DNA from: Prostheceraeus crozeri
Lineage: Eukaryota > Platyhelminthes > Polycladida > Euryleptidae
Length of the DNA stretch: 64,000 nucleotides
Reading direction: 5' to 3'
NCBI GenBank assembly: GCA_907163375.1
Contig: CAJQUW010007429.1
Span: 372,001-436,000, forward strand
Shown in pieces: positions 1 to 10,889 of the stretch (the first letter of the stretch is position 1; every line of letters starts with the position of its first letter). The translations under genes and the position numbers were made by a program. Below the pieces are notes generated by a model. It ran no database searches. It worked only from the letters and a program-made list of their open reading frames with translations, and was not told the DNA's origin.

Positions 1-851
1 CTGACGGCTCCGTTATTGGACGACTTGGACCAGGTGGGCTCGGGTGTTTTCATAAACTGTTCTTCATGCTCTTCCACTTTCTATCTTTCCTTTCATGCTG
101 GTGCGCACTGTTCAAGCTTCACAGCTGAAATGGTTGCAATCCAGCATGCTCTCTCTTGGTCCGTTTCCCATCACTCCTCATGTCTCTTTTCCTCTCTTCT
201 TCTCTTGTCCGACTTTCTCTCGGCTCTGACCGTGCTCTCTTCACCCCCGTCACCCCTCTTGTCCACGTCTGTCCACTCTGTCTGGTCCTCTTTGTCGTCC
301 CTCTGCTCTTCCTCGATCTCAGTGTCATTGCAGTGGCTTCCTGGTCACTCGAACATCAGTGGCAATGATACTGCAGATTGCGCTTGCCAAAAGTGGCACT
401 TTCTCTTCCCCTCTGCAGCTCCTCAGTGTCTGTCTTCTCTGAAGTCCTTCATTCGTCATTTCCTTGTTCAACTCCTGGAGACTTCCGTTCGTTCGTCTTT
501 GATTTCTTCACAAGTCCCTAGCGTAGCAACTGAGTGCTATCCTCCCTCGCGCTGCCCGTTGTGAGCTCTCACGTCTTCGTTGCAACGGCCACAGCCTTCT
601 TCTCAACTCCTATCTTAACAGGATTGGCAGGTCCACTTCTCCTGACTGCCCTGTTTGTGGTGTAAACCACGATGTACCCCACTTACTGTGCTCTTGTCTC
701 TCCCTCTCTTCTACCCGAGCGGCTATCTTCGGGTCCTCGGGCTCTGTTTTTGATCTTTGGCATCGCCCGTGGGGGGTTGCCCGCCTCCTCGGTCTCCGTG
801 GCGTTCCGCCACGCCCCTATCCGCGGGACGGGGTCGGGTAATCCAGCCAGC
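1..851 (+). mobile_element. LINE 3' end: RNase H domain and C-terminal zinc knuckle, broken
   Basis: This is the 3' end of a non-LTR retrotransposon whose upstream part lies outside the window. A ribonuclease H domain is visible: DGS at the start (position 3), then FTAEMVAIQHAL with the catalytic Glu, SDFLSAL with an Asp, and WLPGHSNISGNDTADC with the closing His/Asp region, ending near 560. A separate frame at about 640-700 encodes a C-terminal zinc knuckle, CPVCGVNHDVPHLLCSC, typical of LINEs that carry RNase H. At least two frame changes separate these parts, so the copy is dead. Its last bases (GTCGGGTAATCCAGCC) run directly into the gene X coding sequence of the neighbouring Polinton. 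That suggests the LINE inserted there and that the rest of gene X lies left of the window. There is no poly-A tail. The clade is uncertain (RNase H-bearing groups such as I or Tad-like). Confidence 0.7.
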
Positions 852-2049
852 CAACCTTAAAAAGCACCTGAAAGCTAAAGAGGGGACGATGGGCCATGAG
901 AGGAAGGTGATGTTGAGGCCGTGTGTGTCTTGTCGGATATGTGCGATGGGGGATGAGGCAGAGTTTATGAAGGCCCATTTGCAGTGTGAGACTGGGAGCA
1001 TCGGAGAGAAGGGGTTTAAGTCATGGTTTCAGGGAATATTGTTGGCAATGGAGGAGAATGATAAGGATGTAGCTTCGATTGTGAAGGGGATGGCTGAGAA
1101 GAGTGATGAGGATGCGACTGAGGAAGTGGAGTTGAGAGCGGAAATTAGGAAGACTGATGAGGTTGATTTGGATGCGGTGATGGAAGATTTGTTTGGGGAT
1201 ATAGCTGATTTGAAGGAAGAGTGGGACGCTCAGGAAAAGAAAGACGGGGAGAGTCAGGAAGTAGGTGAGCTGTAGCTACATCATCGCCTAGGAAAGAGGC
1301 GCATGATACGGAGGCGTTTGTGAGGTTGAGGGATCGTATGATGGGTATGGAGAGTGTGAATAGAAAAGTTTTGAAGGAGAATGAAGAGCTGAAGGCCAAG
1401 GTTGAGGGTATGAAGGTGATGAGAGAGAAGTTGGAGGAGATGCAAGTGAAGGAGCAGGAGTGGTTGAAGGAAAGGAGTGGAATGATGAAGCGAGTGAAGA
1501 AGGTTGAGCGCTTAGAGTCGGAGTTGATGTGTGAGAAGAATGAGGTGGAGCGGATGCGAGGTGTGAAGGAAGTGGAAGAGACGAAAGTGATAAACAGGCA
1601 GTTGTTGACGGAAGTGGAGCGATTGGATGAGCGTGAGAAGTGTAAAAAAAGAAGAGTGTATGAAGTCCATCTTCCCCTCTTCGAAAATAATGTGTGCGAC
1701 GTGCCGACAATGACAAGCGACCCCTATCAGACGCAGCAATGCTACGAGGGCGACGGAGTCCGATGTCTCCACATGAGCATGAACAACACCGGCGAGCTTG
1801 AGGACTTCGTCGTCCGAAAAGTTCGGAAGAAAGCTCCCAGTAAGTTACTTCAACATGATCATTTCTTTACCGCATCTAATCTCCTATTCTTTTTCTTTAA
1901 GAGTTCTTGCAGTAGTCGTTGAGGAGAGAGTAGTGTCGGTGGACGGAGAACGCCTCATGAGCCCTCTTAGGGGCTACCTTCTAATGCAGCCAAAGTGGTC
2001 CCAAGCCCGCCACATATCTTCGAATATGGAATGCAGAGGTGAAGAATAA
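852..2049 (+). pseudogene. Polinton gene X (Cys-rich/acidic/coiled-coil protein), copy A, broken
   Basis: This is homologous to the minus-strand gene at 42661-43471 in Polinton B. They share KKHLK.KEGTMGHERK, a CVSC..C plus F.KAHLQC zinc-binding-like motif, the acidic stretch DLDAVMEDLFGDIADL, and CYEGDGVRCLHM followed by DDFVVRKVRKK-type sequence. Between the acidic and CYEGDG parts, copy A has a long Lys/Glu-rich segment with heptad-like spacing (about 1320-1660) that predicts a coiled coil. The last part is split by a candidate GT-AG intron (1840-1912) at the same place as in Polinton B, and the reading frame closes at 2049. The 5' end is replaced by LINE sequence. The copy is broken (about one or two interruptions). 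Function is unknown; the Cys/His motif plus coiled coil suggests a nucleic-acid- or protein-binding regulator, but that is inference. Confidence 0.6.
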
Positions 2050-2391
2050 ATGATGAAATGGGAGGCCACCCTTGCACCACATGCAACACACCAGACTTCT
2101 CTCTTCAGTAGTGAACAAGCTCTTAACGTTACTTTGCTGTGTCGCAGTCAATTGCTAAACAAGTATTGAAGAAAACGTAAGTTACTAAAATCATCAGAAA
2201 AAACATAGGGAGAGATGTGATGTTCCAAATATACTTATTTCGAAGATTGAACTCAACATGATAAACCATTGATGAATAATACTACCACAAAGTGTAACAA
2301 GTCTACCATTTGTAGAAATCAACTACATGGTATTAGTAGAGACTCATTACCTCTAAAGTATAGTTAGCAAAAGTCGTCATGAAAAAATACT

Positions 2392-2843
2392 TTATTTGGT
2401 CTTTGATTTAACATCATATAAACCCACTTTACTAATAGCAATGACAATATGGTTTATTTTATTCAGAAGCAAATGATCGCCGTAACCATGAAAGTTGTCC
2501 ATCCGAGGAATAATCTTCGGCAGATGTCGTGTATAAAACTCAGAAGCATCAGTAACATATTCTTGTCCGTAGGAACGAAATTGAAAGTCAACACTTTCCG
2601 CTGCTTCACCTTGTGGAAAATGAGTGTAATTGACATGTGCAGTTAAGTGAGCCTTGATGATATTGTCTTTGAAATAAGATATCAACTCCGTAATATCTCT
2701 CGTGTGTAGTCTAAACATGCTTCCAATTCTGTCTCCTCCCTTTGAAACTCAAGGATGTAATCTTGTATTAAGCCACCGAAAATCTCTTGATGAAAACGAA
2801 TCGTGCAATCATCATGTTTCAATGTATTGACTTCAGGTGCCAT
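2392..2843 (-). pseudogene. Stand-alone polymerase-N-terminus-like gene, Polinton A
   Basis: This minus-strand gene begins with ATG at 2843-2841 (MAPEVNTLKHDD...). It is related to the 136-residue protein at 31358-31768 of Polinton B. Shared features are a first block with H..E..G/D..IQDY, a central A.L.A...Y.HF, then F.F.SY, EFY.RH..KI and a final I.HI.I.IS strand. The same pattern (long helix, KI.Y strand, SW/EFF..H helix, then a beta-strand ending I.I) occurs in the N-terminal domain of Polinton DNA polymerases, including the one just downstream. I therefore read it as a separated paralogue of that domain. It is divergent from polymerase B, with about 630 bp between start codons and a TATA box in between. 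It has about one interruption. Role unknown. Confidence 0.5.
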
Positions 2844-2982
2844 GGTTGAGTCTATTGCTAAACATCATGTTTTTCTAAGACGATTTCAATAACGCGTTAC
2901 AAATGTGTGTGCGCACATCGGGAACTCTAGCTCGTCTGTGATTGGACGAGAGGTTTCATCCATTCACCGCTTAGGAAAATCT

Positions 2983-2990
2983 TATAAAAG
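2983..2990 (+). promoter_or_regulatory. TATA box of Polinton A polymerase
   Basis: TATAAAAG lies about 490 bp upstream of the polymerase ATG. It is followed by a pyrimidine-rich leader and a possible 5'-UTR donor (AAGGTGAGTG, about 3030), so transcription probably starts near 3015 and the leader may be spliced. Position and motif only; no experimental support. Confidence 0.45.
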
Positions 2991-3475
2991 GCAGTGCACC
3001 AGCTCTGCTCTTCACATTTTAACTTTCACAAGGTGAGTGTCGGTGAGCTCCTGCTATCAGGTTGTTTTGACTTGCTATCAAGAGATTAACTTCTGCTCAT
3101 AAAACATATCATCGCTGTAATACCTCCTTTGCTCGAGCGTTCCTTCGGGACGGCGGGTACTGCCGTAGAGGAATTGCGTTGCACGGGTTGTTCGTCGTTT
3201 GTTAGACCGAAACCTCTGAGCCGTTGCTCATGTTGGGCGTTCGACTTCATACTCAACGTGACGCTTTCTCTCGCCAGGTCAGACTACTTCAGCCATTCGA
3301 CAAAGGTTAGTCTTTATGATATGGTGTAGAGTGAAATGTAATTCATTAGATGTCACTTCAATGATTGTTCCCATGATAAACGTTGACTAGGCGAATGAAA
3401 CGATTTTCATCTTTCCTTTTCAGTGATTGAAATCTTGCTTATCTACCATTGTTCATCTGCAATCGACTATCCGCC

Positions 3476-6400
3476 ATGGAATTTGCGAAAATTGAGAATT
3501 ATCGCATTGCTGCTGAGATGGAGAAGGCCACCATCGAGCAATGTAAGTATTTGTATCAAGGTTGACTCACTCAATTACTAACATCATTAGGGTGCACATC
3601 CCATTTAAACGTAAATCAAGACCTGTCACCTCCCCTCTTTTATTCATGTTTAAACCGAATCCAGATTTCAGCTCTGCTTATCTTTGCTGTCATTTTTTTT
3701 CAGTGCATGAATGTATTCGTAATGGGGAACCCGTCCCCCAAGGAACAATCGGGGAAGCCTATGAGCGGCTTGGCAAGTGTAAGTATCTTTAACATGTCAT
3801 GTTTAGGCTGTTTCAGATCCTCTGCATCATCCTTGTCTTATCATCTAATCTCTCTTTCCTCTCTACAGATATTGAAGTCGAAGAGGACAAGGACTTTCGA
3901 TGCCAGCGGTGTGACAGGGTCTTCGCCTCAGCCTACAGTTTGAGACGTCACACCGCTGGCAATGCCTGCAGAGGAGGAAAGCGCCGACCGATCCCTCAAC
4001 GACTCAAGTGTAAAGGTTGTGGACGCACGCTCTACAACAGCACCAACTTGCGAGTCCACATCGAAAGCGGTTCCTGTGGCAGTGTGAGGCAACCACCGAC
4101 AACAGGTAGGAAGCATCCTTCATCGCACGTCGGCTTTTCCTGTTCTTCGTGACAGAAGACCTTTCCTACAGAGTTTGTTCTTTCTTCGCACACACTGTCA
4201 CACACATTCCACTGAGCTTTACACTGACAACAACGTCACTTAAGGCTGAGCAAGTTTTCGCTTGAGAGGCTCGTTCGCGACTATGAGTTAGAAAGCTCTG
4301 AACCTGTACAAGATATTCATCCTTGATGAATAATATAGGTTTAATTCATCAAATGTTGACGAGCTTAGATAGATTTTTGCTCAAAGGCATGTTCTATCTT
4401 ACTGCTCGTTTCAATAAGGTAGACAGTATCACGGGAGAAGTAGAGTCCACTGTGACCATTAGGATAGCCTCCTGTGCTGCTGATCTCATAGGTGATGTAA
4501 ACGAGTGGATAGAGAGACATGCGACCTATCTCGTCAGCAACTTAAATAAATTAATGAAAGAGATAGCGGTCTGGTTTTTGATGGGATAGAGAAAGTAGAC
4601 ATTAAAATCCATCTTTTAGAAGATTTGCAAAGGAGCGGTTGTTTCACCCTCCCAAAGCACTGGCTGATAAAAAGGCTGTCATCAATGTAGAGTGTCAGTC
4701 CCAGTGTTTCAAGTTGCCGTCCTCTCCATTCTTCACTATAATGATATAGATATGCATCGTCAAAGAGTCGCCAAGTATTGTGAATGGGAGGATGAGCTTA
4801 AGTTTGATGGGTTAGTTGTCAACACACTAGATTGTAAAGGCATCGCCCAATTTGAAAAATTGAATGAAATTAAGATAGTTGTCTATCTCTGGGAAAAAGG
4901 TCTGAAGGGCGTTAGGTATAATAATCGCCAAAGTACCTACTACCGGGTTGTCAATCTTCTCCTAGTCTATAGCGACAACCACCCAAAATGGCATTATTGT
5001 GGCATTCCTAAAATTTCAAAGTTGTATCGCCACCAACAAAGTTATGATAACAGACATTACTGTGATCGCTGCACACGGCGTATCACATCTAAACCATTTT
5101 TTGAACAGCATTACGAGTGGTGCTCTCGGGGTAAACTTCAAATGGAAGTCATGCCCAAACATGAATTTTATAGGTATGAGGAAAACGGCAATGAGCTCAG
5201 TCTCATATGTACCATCTATGCGGACATTGAATGTTACATTGAACAAGAAGACCTAAGTCATGAGCCAGCAGCCATTGCCTGTTATGAAGTTTGGGATCCA
5301 TATTATAGGAACCAAAATAGAATGCATGTGTGGCAAGGCGAGGAGTGCGTTGAAAACTTCCTCAACTTTTTAGATAGGAAAGCCCGTTTTCATCAACGAT
5401 ATGAAGCGGAGCTGAATAGGAAACCCATGTGCTTCACAGAAGCCGATAAACTCAAGTTTGATAGGACCACGGAATGTCCCGCTGCTGTTCATCCTTTGAT
5501 GATCAGCAACATAAGAAAGTGAGGGACCATTGCCATCTCAGTGGTAAATTTAGGTCTGCCTTATGCAGCAAATGTAACATGAAACTTAGGCTCAAACGGC
5601 GAACGCTCCCCGTCATCTTCCATAACTTTTAATGTTATGATGCTCACATCATCATTCGCCATGGATTCGGTAAAATGAAATCCTGGTCATCCAAAGTGAT
5701 TGCACAAAGTAAGGAAAAATTTATGTGCATCACTGCCAAAGTACAAGTCGATAAGACGAAGGAGGGGAAGCCTGTCTTCTATGACATAAAGTTTCTAGAT
5801 AGCTTTCAATTTATGTCTTCTTCCTTAGCTGCGTTGGCTAATAATTTAGAAACACTTCCCTTCACTCAACATTTGAAGAAAGACTATCCCAACATAAGTG
5901 ACAGTCTCATGCGACGGAAAGGGGTGTTTCCTTATAGTTATTTTAGTTCAATGGACACATTGAAAGAAACATCCCTTCCGTCCATCGATAAATTTAAAAA
6001 TGATTTGACGGGTGAGGACTGTTCGCTGGATGACTATAGGCATGCACAGCAAGCATGGTTAGAATTTAGGTGTCTCACTTTTGGTGACTACATGCTTGCC
6101 TACTTAAAATTAGACGTCTATCTGTTGGCTGACGTGTTTGAGACTTTTAGGAAAGTCACATTAGATCAAGACGCCTTAAACCCCGTCCATTTTGTTAGTC
6201 TACCGGGTCTGTCCTACCAGTCAGCCTTCAAGATGACGAATGAGAGAATACATTTACTGCAAGATGCAGAAATGTACACGTTATTTGAACGTGGTATTAG
6301 GGGAGGCTTAACATTTATTAGCAAACATGTTGTCAACAGCACCCAAGACATAGGATCGACCAAGCATTTGATGTACATAGACCAAAATAATTTATATGGG

Positions 6401-7724
6401 AGTGCATTATCCAAGCTTTTGCCACAGTCTGACTTCCAATGGGTAGAACCCCATGACATTGAACACTTCTCCAATCCAGCACACATCATGGCACTGGGAG
6501 ATGAGGCCGACATAGGATATTGATTTGAAGTCGACCTCCTCTATCCAGAATGTATTAAGAATAGAACAGTTGATTTTCCTCTCGCACCCGAATCTGGCAT
6601 TGTCAGTCCAGATATGTTCTCTCCCTTTATGGAAGAACACAATAAGCAATATGAGGCGGAAAATGACTTACAATTTAAACCCACTAGGAAGTTGTTGCTC
6701 ACCCAATTGAACAAGCAGCATTATATCGTGCACTATTCCATCCTCAAATTCTATCTAGGTATGGGGATGCAACTTGACAAAGTCCATCGCGCTATCCAGT
6801 TTAGGCAGAAGCCCTTTCTAAAACCGTATATAGAATTTAATAGTAAGAAACGGGCTGAATCCAAGAATCCTTTCGAAAAGGACTTCTTTAAATTTAAGAA
6901 TAATGCCCTCTTTGGTAAAACCATGGAGGATGTAAGAAAGCGCATGGACTATCGTATCGTGACTGATCCGGAAACGAGTATCAAGTTATGCCGCTCACCG
7001 TTGTTTTGTCACCATGATGTCATTTCCGAAGACATTACTGGTTTTTAAAATGTTATAATACAAAGTAGAACTTTGCAAGCCCATTTATGTCGGTCAAGCT
7101 GTCTTGGATCACTCCAAGTTAGAAATGTACAAGTTGTTTTACCACACCTTTAAAACTTGTCCATTGATCCAACATGTGGAATTAGTAGGAGGCGATACAG
7201 ACAGCTTCTTCCTAGCTTTGACAACCACTAGCCAAGTCAAGCAGGAAGACATTTTAAAATATTTAGCACCCAAGTTTGATAGTTCCAACTATCCCACTGA
7301 CCATCCGCTTTACTCTACCACAAATAAAGCGAAGCTTGGCTGCTTCAAGGATGAGTGTGCCGGCAAACAGATAGAGGAGATGATCTTGCTTCGTCCCAAG
7401 ATGTACTCCATGAAGCTAAAATCCTCAGAGCTTTCTATGAAACGGGCGAAAGGCATCTCGAAGTCAATCGTTAGAAAAATGACACATAGGGACTATCAAG
7501 ATGTCTTAGATTCACTTAAAATTAAAAAAGTAGAAATGACCATTTTAAAATCACAGTCGCATCAAGTCAGAACAACGACGTTTAGGAAACGAGGTCTCTC
7601 AGCTTGGGAAGACAAGCGATGCTGGATGAGTCCTAACCACTCATTACCGTACGGTCATCCAGACACTCATCTACCTCCACCCAAGAGACAGAAACTTTCT
7701 CTTCGTCCGTCCGGCGATGTCTGA
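3476..7724 (+). pseudogene. Protein-primed family B DNA polymerase of Polinton A, spliced and broken
   Basis: This is the replicative polymerase of the element. The ATG at 3476 starts a short exon (3476-3542), followed by exons at 3704-3778 and 3869-4105. All have clean GT-AG borders and keep frame. The third exon encodes two C2H2-type fingers (CQRCDRVF...RRHTAGNAC and CKGCGRTLY...RVHIESGSC), as in other Polinton polymerases. The body runs from about 4240. It has a conserved N-terminal region, the Exo I motif YADIECY (about 5217), an Exo III-like YLKLDVYLLADVF (about 6101), motif A as DQNNLYGSALSK (about 6380), motif B as KNNALFGKTMED (about 6895) and motif C as GGDTDSFF (about 7190). It is closely related to the polymerase at 37714-41668. 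It carries roughly half a dozen interruptions, so it is a fossil. The family initiates DNA synthesis from a terminal protein. Confidence 0.85.
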
Positions 7725-9073
7725 TGATGAATGCTTCCTCTCTGTTGTGGTTGATGTTTTGCTTTTTCACTCCATGGCGTTTTCTATGGGATGTTGTGAG
7801 TGAGTCTCTTGTAACATGCGTCCAACTCCTGATCACAGCATATCATCGATGGGGTATCCAGTGCTTTTGCTGACTTTGTTTTGTTCCTGTACAGTTTCCG
7901 ACACATCAGTGACTTTGTTTTCTCCCTGCACATGAGTGACTTTGTTTTCTCCGTGTATAGTATTAACTATGTGTGACTGTGATGAAATGTCTTTCATTCA
8001 ATAACATATCATGTACAGACTTTTTTTTCTTTTGACATGAAGATGGGATTCTCACTCAATAGACAGAAGTAAAAGTGTTGATCATTTTGAAAAATGGGTA
8101 GGGTTAGAAATAAAGTTCATGATTGTGAAGTTTGAAATAATGTTGGAATCATTTCAGAGTTTGCAAGATAGGTAAAGTATAAAATAAAGTGACAAGCATT
8201 TCAATGATTGTAAGATAGGTGAAGAACAAAATAAAGTTGGAATCATCTCACTGTTTGTAAAGTTAGAAATATAGTAGTTGTTTGTAATGTTGGGAATAAT
8301 GTCATTGACAAATGGTGAAGTTAATAAATGTACTATACACTTGCGGTTAACATTCACTTGTGCTATATAAAACCCTAAATCCAGTCGTAGCTAACCCTAT
8401 CCCCATAGATGATGGACTTTGGCAATTTAGATATATCATTCACAAATGGTTAAGTTAATAAATGTAATATACACTAGCGGTTAACATTAACTTGTGTTAT
8501 CTAAAACCCTAAATCCCTAAATCCTGCCGTCGGTAACCATATCCCCATAGATGATGGACTTTAGCAATTTATAGGTAAAGTATAAAATACAGTGACAAGC
8601 ATTTCACTGTTTGCAAGATAGGTAAAGTATAATATAAAGTCGTAACCATGTCAGAGTTTGTGAGTTAACATCCTTCAACGAATGTAGCATCATGAAAATT
8701 TCATCGGCTTAGGAAACATCAACCACTTTGCTGACTCATGTCCATAAATAGCTCTGACTCCTGAGGTGGTAAGGGGCCAGTCAGTTACATAACCTTGTTC
8801 AACCTTTTCACCAACACGTGTGTGGGCGTGTCATTCAACATCGATAGCGCCTCACGTCATACAGCGTGACCTTTTCACCGACACGTGTGTGCGTGTCATT
8901 CAACATAGATGGCGCCTCACGTCAGACAGCGTGACCTTTTCACCGACATGTGTGTGTGGGAGTTATTTATCAGACAAAGCGATGGCGCCTCACGTCAGAC
9001 AGCGTGACCTTTTCACCGACAAGTGTGTGGGCGATAGTTCATTGCGATGACTCATTCAAAACGCATCATGTGA
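7725..9073. other. Non-coding spacer with short repeats, Polinton A
   Basis: This AT-rich spacer has no supportable gene. A block of about 130 bp containing ACAAATGG...TATAAAACCCTAAATCC...GATGGACTTT occurs twice in tandem (about 8303-8433 and 8436-8575). A shorter 'TTTGCAAGATAGGTAAAGTATAA' block occurs near 8160 and again near 8610. A relative of the AAACCCTAAATCC block recurs at about 10445. The spacer sits between the 3' ends of polymerase B and the TBP-like gene, so it may hold both terminators. Confidence 0.5.
8803..9035 (+). repeat. Tandem repeat, 65-73 bp unit, about 3.3 copies
   Basis: The units start at 8803, 8870, 8935 and 9008. Each begins CCTTTTCACCGACACGTGTG and includes GGCGCCTCACGTCAGACAGC. 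Each unit contains E-box/CRE-like CACGTG and CACGTCA words. The array ends just past the 3' end of the TBP-like gene. Role unknown. Confidence 0.75.
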
Positions 9074-9613
9074 TTAACACGATTCTATTAACTGTGACTC
9101 ATACAGATAGCGCATTAAAGATTTAACAATGTCAGCTACTTTACTGATATCACGTAAACCAGTCATGATACAATGTCCGTTGTGAAACACTGCAATATGT
9201 ACAGGATGCCACTTCCGAATCAGAGCAGCAGGAAAGAGTTCAGTTTCATAAAATATACAATGATTACTGGTTCTAATGTTTGGTAGATTCACTAACATCT
9301 TCAAATGAACAGACACTACTATATTCTTCAATGTCAGGGGACTGAGACGTAGATCAGGCATGAGTGTTCGCATTTTCTTGACGACTTCGTAACACATGGA
9401 CTGCATCACGAAATGAGAAAGGTTTCCTAGGACTTGGATTTTGCCGCAGCGAAAGATTTGAAGATTTCGACCGTTGCTCACGCGAATGACCAACATTTGT
9501 GGACGATCGTGATGATATAATGAATCGGGAAGATGGGCATGCAACTGTTCTAAATCGATGTCTCTTCTGAGATTCATTTCGCGCATGGCGTTGATGATGC
9601 AGATGGGGAGCAT
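9074..9613 (-). CDS. TATA-binding-protein-like protein encoded by Polinton A
   Basis: This is a 179-residue open frame, almost exactly the length of the TBP core, which in other organisms binds the TATA box and nucleates RNA polymerase complexes. Two TBP-type repeats are visible. Repeat 1 (residues about 6-85) contains IDLEQL, then VIRVSNGRNLQIFRCGKIQV, which matches [20 protein letters not shown] of animal TBP, followed by a helix with CYEVVKKM. Repeat 2 (about 95-172) contains LKNIVVSVHL, FYETELFPAALIRK (TBP: SYEPELFPGLIYRM), HIAVFHNGHCIMTG (TBP: IVLLIFVSGKVVLTG) and a closing helix. The positions of three of the four DNA-kinking phenylalanines are Phe. It lies 10 nt downstream of the PC4-like gene on the same strand, so the two may share a transcript. 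The frame is whole although the neighbouring polymerase is broken. Recognition is by eye, with low overall identity to cellular TBP. Confidence 0.75.
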   Translation of the reverse strand: MLPICIINAMREMNLRRDIDLEQLHAHLPDSLYHHDRPQMLVIRVSNGRNLQIFRCGKIQVLGNLSHFVMQSMCYEVVKKMRTLMPDLRLSPLTLKNIVVSVHLKMLVNLPNIRTSNHCIFYETELFPAALIRKWHPVHIAVFHNGHCIMTGLRDISKVADIVKSLMRYLYESQLIESC

Positions 9614-9623
9614 GATTCACAAA

Positions 9624-9908
9624 TTACATGAGGGTTGAGTGAACTTCCCTTTTATACTTTTCCCATGAGGGCTTTGGAATCACGATGTAGCAGTGATCAT
9701 TATGTAGAATCATCTCTTGAATGCGAATAAATACAATGCGGTCTCCTGCGTTAATGACACGGTAAGAGTTGGATAGGATTGCGCGATGTAACCTTCGTAG
9801 CTGAAAGCGTTCTAGAGCTATCTGAAGTTGACGTTTCGTATCATGAAATGTAGCACACTGATTTTTCCATGATACATGGAGCCATGCTGATAATTTCCAC
9901 ATGATCAT
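9624..9908 (-). CDS. PC4-like protein of Polinton A (tentative)
   Basis: This is a 94-residue open frame (MIMWKLSAWLHV...) upstream of and co-directional with the TBP-like gene. It is homologous to the two minus-strand proteins at 33841-34504 of Polinton B. All share an N-terminal M.W.L, a run of short strands, a helix with LERFQLRRLHRAI (B: LTWRQFVNLNDIM), then GDRIVFIRI...ILHNDH and a final SWEKYKREVH helix (B: NWEKYRRYIH). The pattern beta-beta-beta-beta-alpha, read twice, resembles two copies of the PC4/p15 fold, a single-stranded-DNA-binding transcription coactivator whose helix carries a similar L..QW..L motif. The fold call is inference from pattern; the homology between the A and B proteins is seen directly. 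Pairing with a TBP-like gene fits a transcription role. Confidence 0.5.
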   Translation of the reverse strand: MIMWKLSAWLHVSWKNQCATFHDTKRQLQIALERFQLRRLHRAILSNSYRVINAGDRIVFIRIQEMILHNDHCYIVIPKPSWEKYKREVHSTLM

Positions 9909-10889
9909 GATTCAAACCTGAGTGGAGAATGGTATGCCTAAGAAAGAAGGAGAGAGTAATGTTCATCTAGTTAAGCTGATGGCAGACGTTCATGTTACAC
10001 AGTTCTCCTTTACAAGTTTCCCGTAAAATAGTTGTGGCACTTTTGTGAGGGACTCACTTAATCTAGCAGGTTGATTTTTATCTCACACATGTTTTGAGTG
10101 TTTCCTAACTCATATGCATTCCACTCTTTTAAGGAACGTTACAGGTTGTTCTGTGTATACTTGTATACTGTCAATGCAGACTGCAAAAACGTTTAACACT
10201 GTCTGTCTTTATTTACAAAACAGTCTACACACGCGTTCAAATATGATTAAGGCAAACAACACATTTAGTAAAGCTCGTACGCTAACGAGTGTGACTGCAG
10301 AAACATTTTATAAAATTTTTTCAACTTAACGTTTCACAACGTCATGTCAAAGACGTCTTACAAAACTTATCAACGTTTGCGTTTAGACTTTTAAGCGAAC
10401 ATGTACTTCGCGTATTCTACACGAACGGTTAACGCATGTGATATAAAACCCTAAATCCAACCGTAGATGACCGTACCCTTGGATTATAGACTTTAGGACC
10501 CACGCGATTCAATGTCATGGAACTAGCTCTCACACACTCAACGTTTGTGACAAGACTTTACCTGGTTTTATAAAACATTCAACACTGTAGTACTTACTGT
10601 AAGACCTTTTGACACTGAAACAATCTACACAGTGCAGTAAAATTTTCTAGTGCTGTGCTGAACACTGTTTTTATATAACATTCTAAACTCTCAGTCTCAC
10701 TGCAGTGGAAAACTGCTGTTAGTAAACCTGATGAAGTATTCAGCAATCTAACAGTCATGGAATTTGAATTTTCTAATAGGGTAACATTTGGCAACTGTCT
10801 CCACTCAACATAAAACTTTCTAACACTGAAAGTAAGTTGCAAGACAATCTACACTGTGCAGTAAAACCTTTTCGATAAAACTTTCTAGT
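9909..10889. other. Non-coding spacer of Polinton A
   Basis: No gene is recognised upstream of the PC4-like start codon. The sequence is AT-rich with recurring short words (GTAAAACTTTCTA, ACACTGTGCAGTAAAA, CATAAAACTT) that grade into the repeat array to its right. A copy of the AAACCCTAAATCC block of the left spacer is at about 10445. The promoter for the PC4-like/TBP-like pair should lie here, but I see no convincing TATA box. Confidence 0.4.

Noticed and set aside
8376-8395. Telomere-like AAACCCTAAATCC words
   Set aside because: The word occurs only once per larger repeat unit (8.37, 8.51, 10.45 kb) and never as a tandem hexamer or heptamer array.
8803-9035. CRISPR-like array
   Set aside because: Units vary in length and are similar along their whole length, with no unique spacers; this is a eukaryotic tandem repeat.
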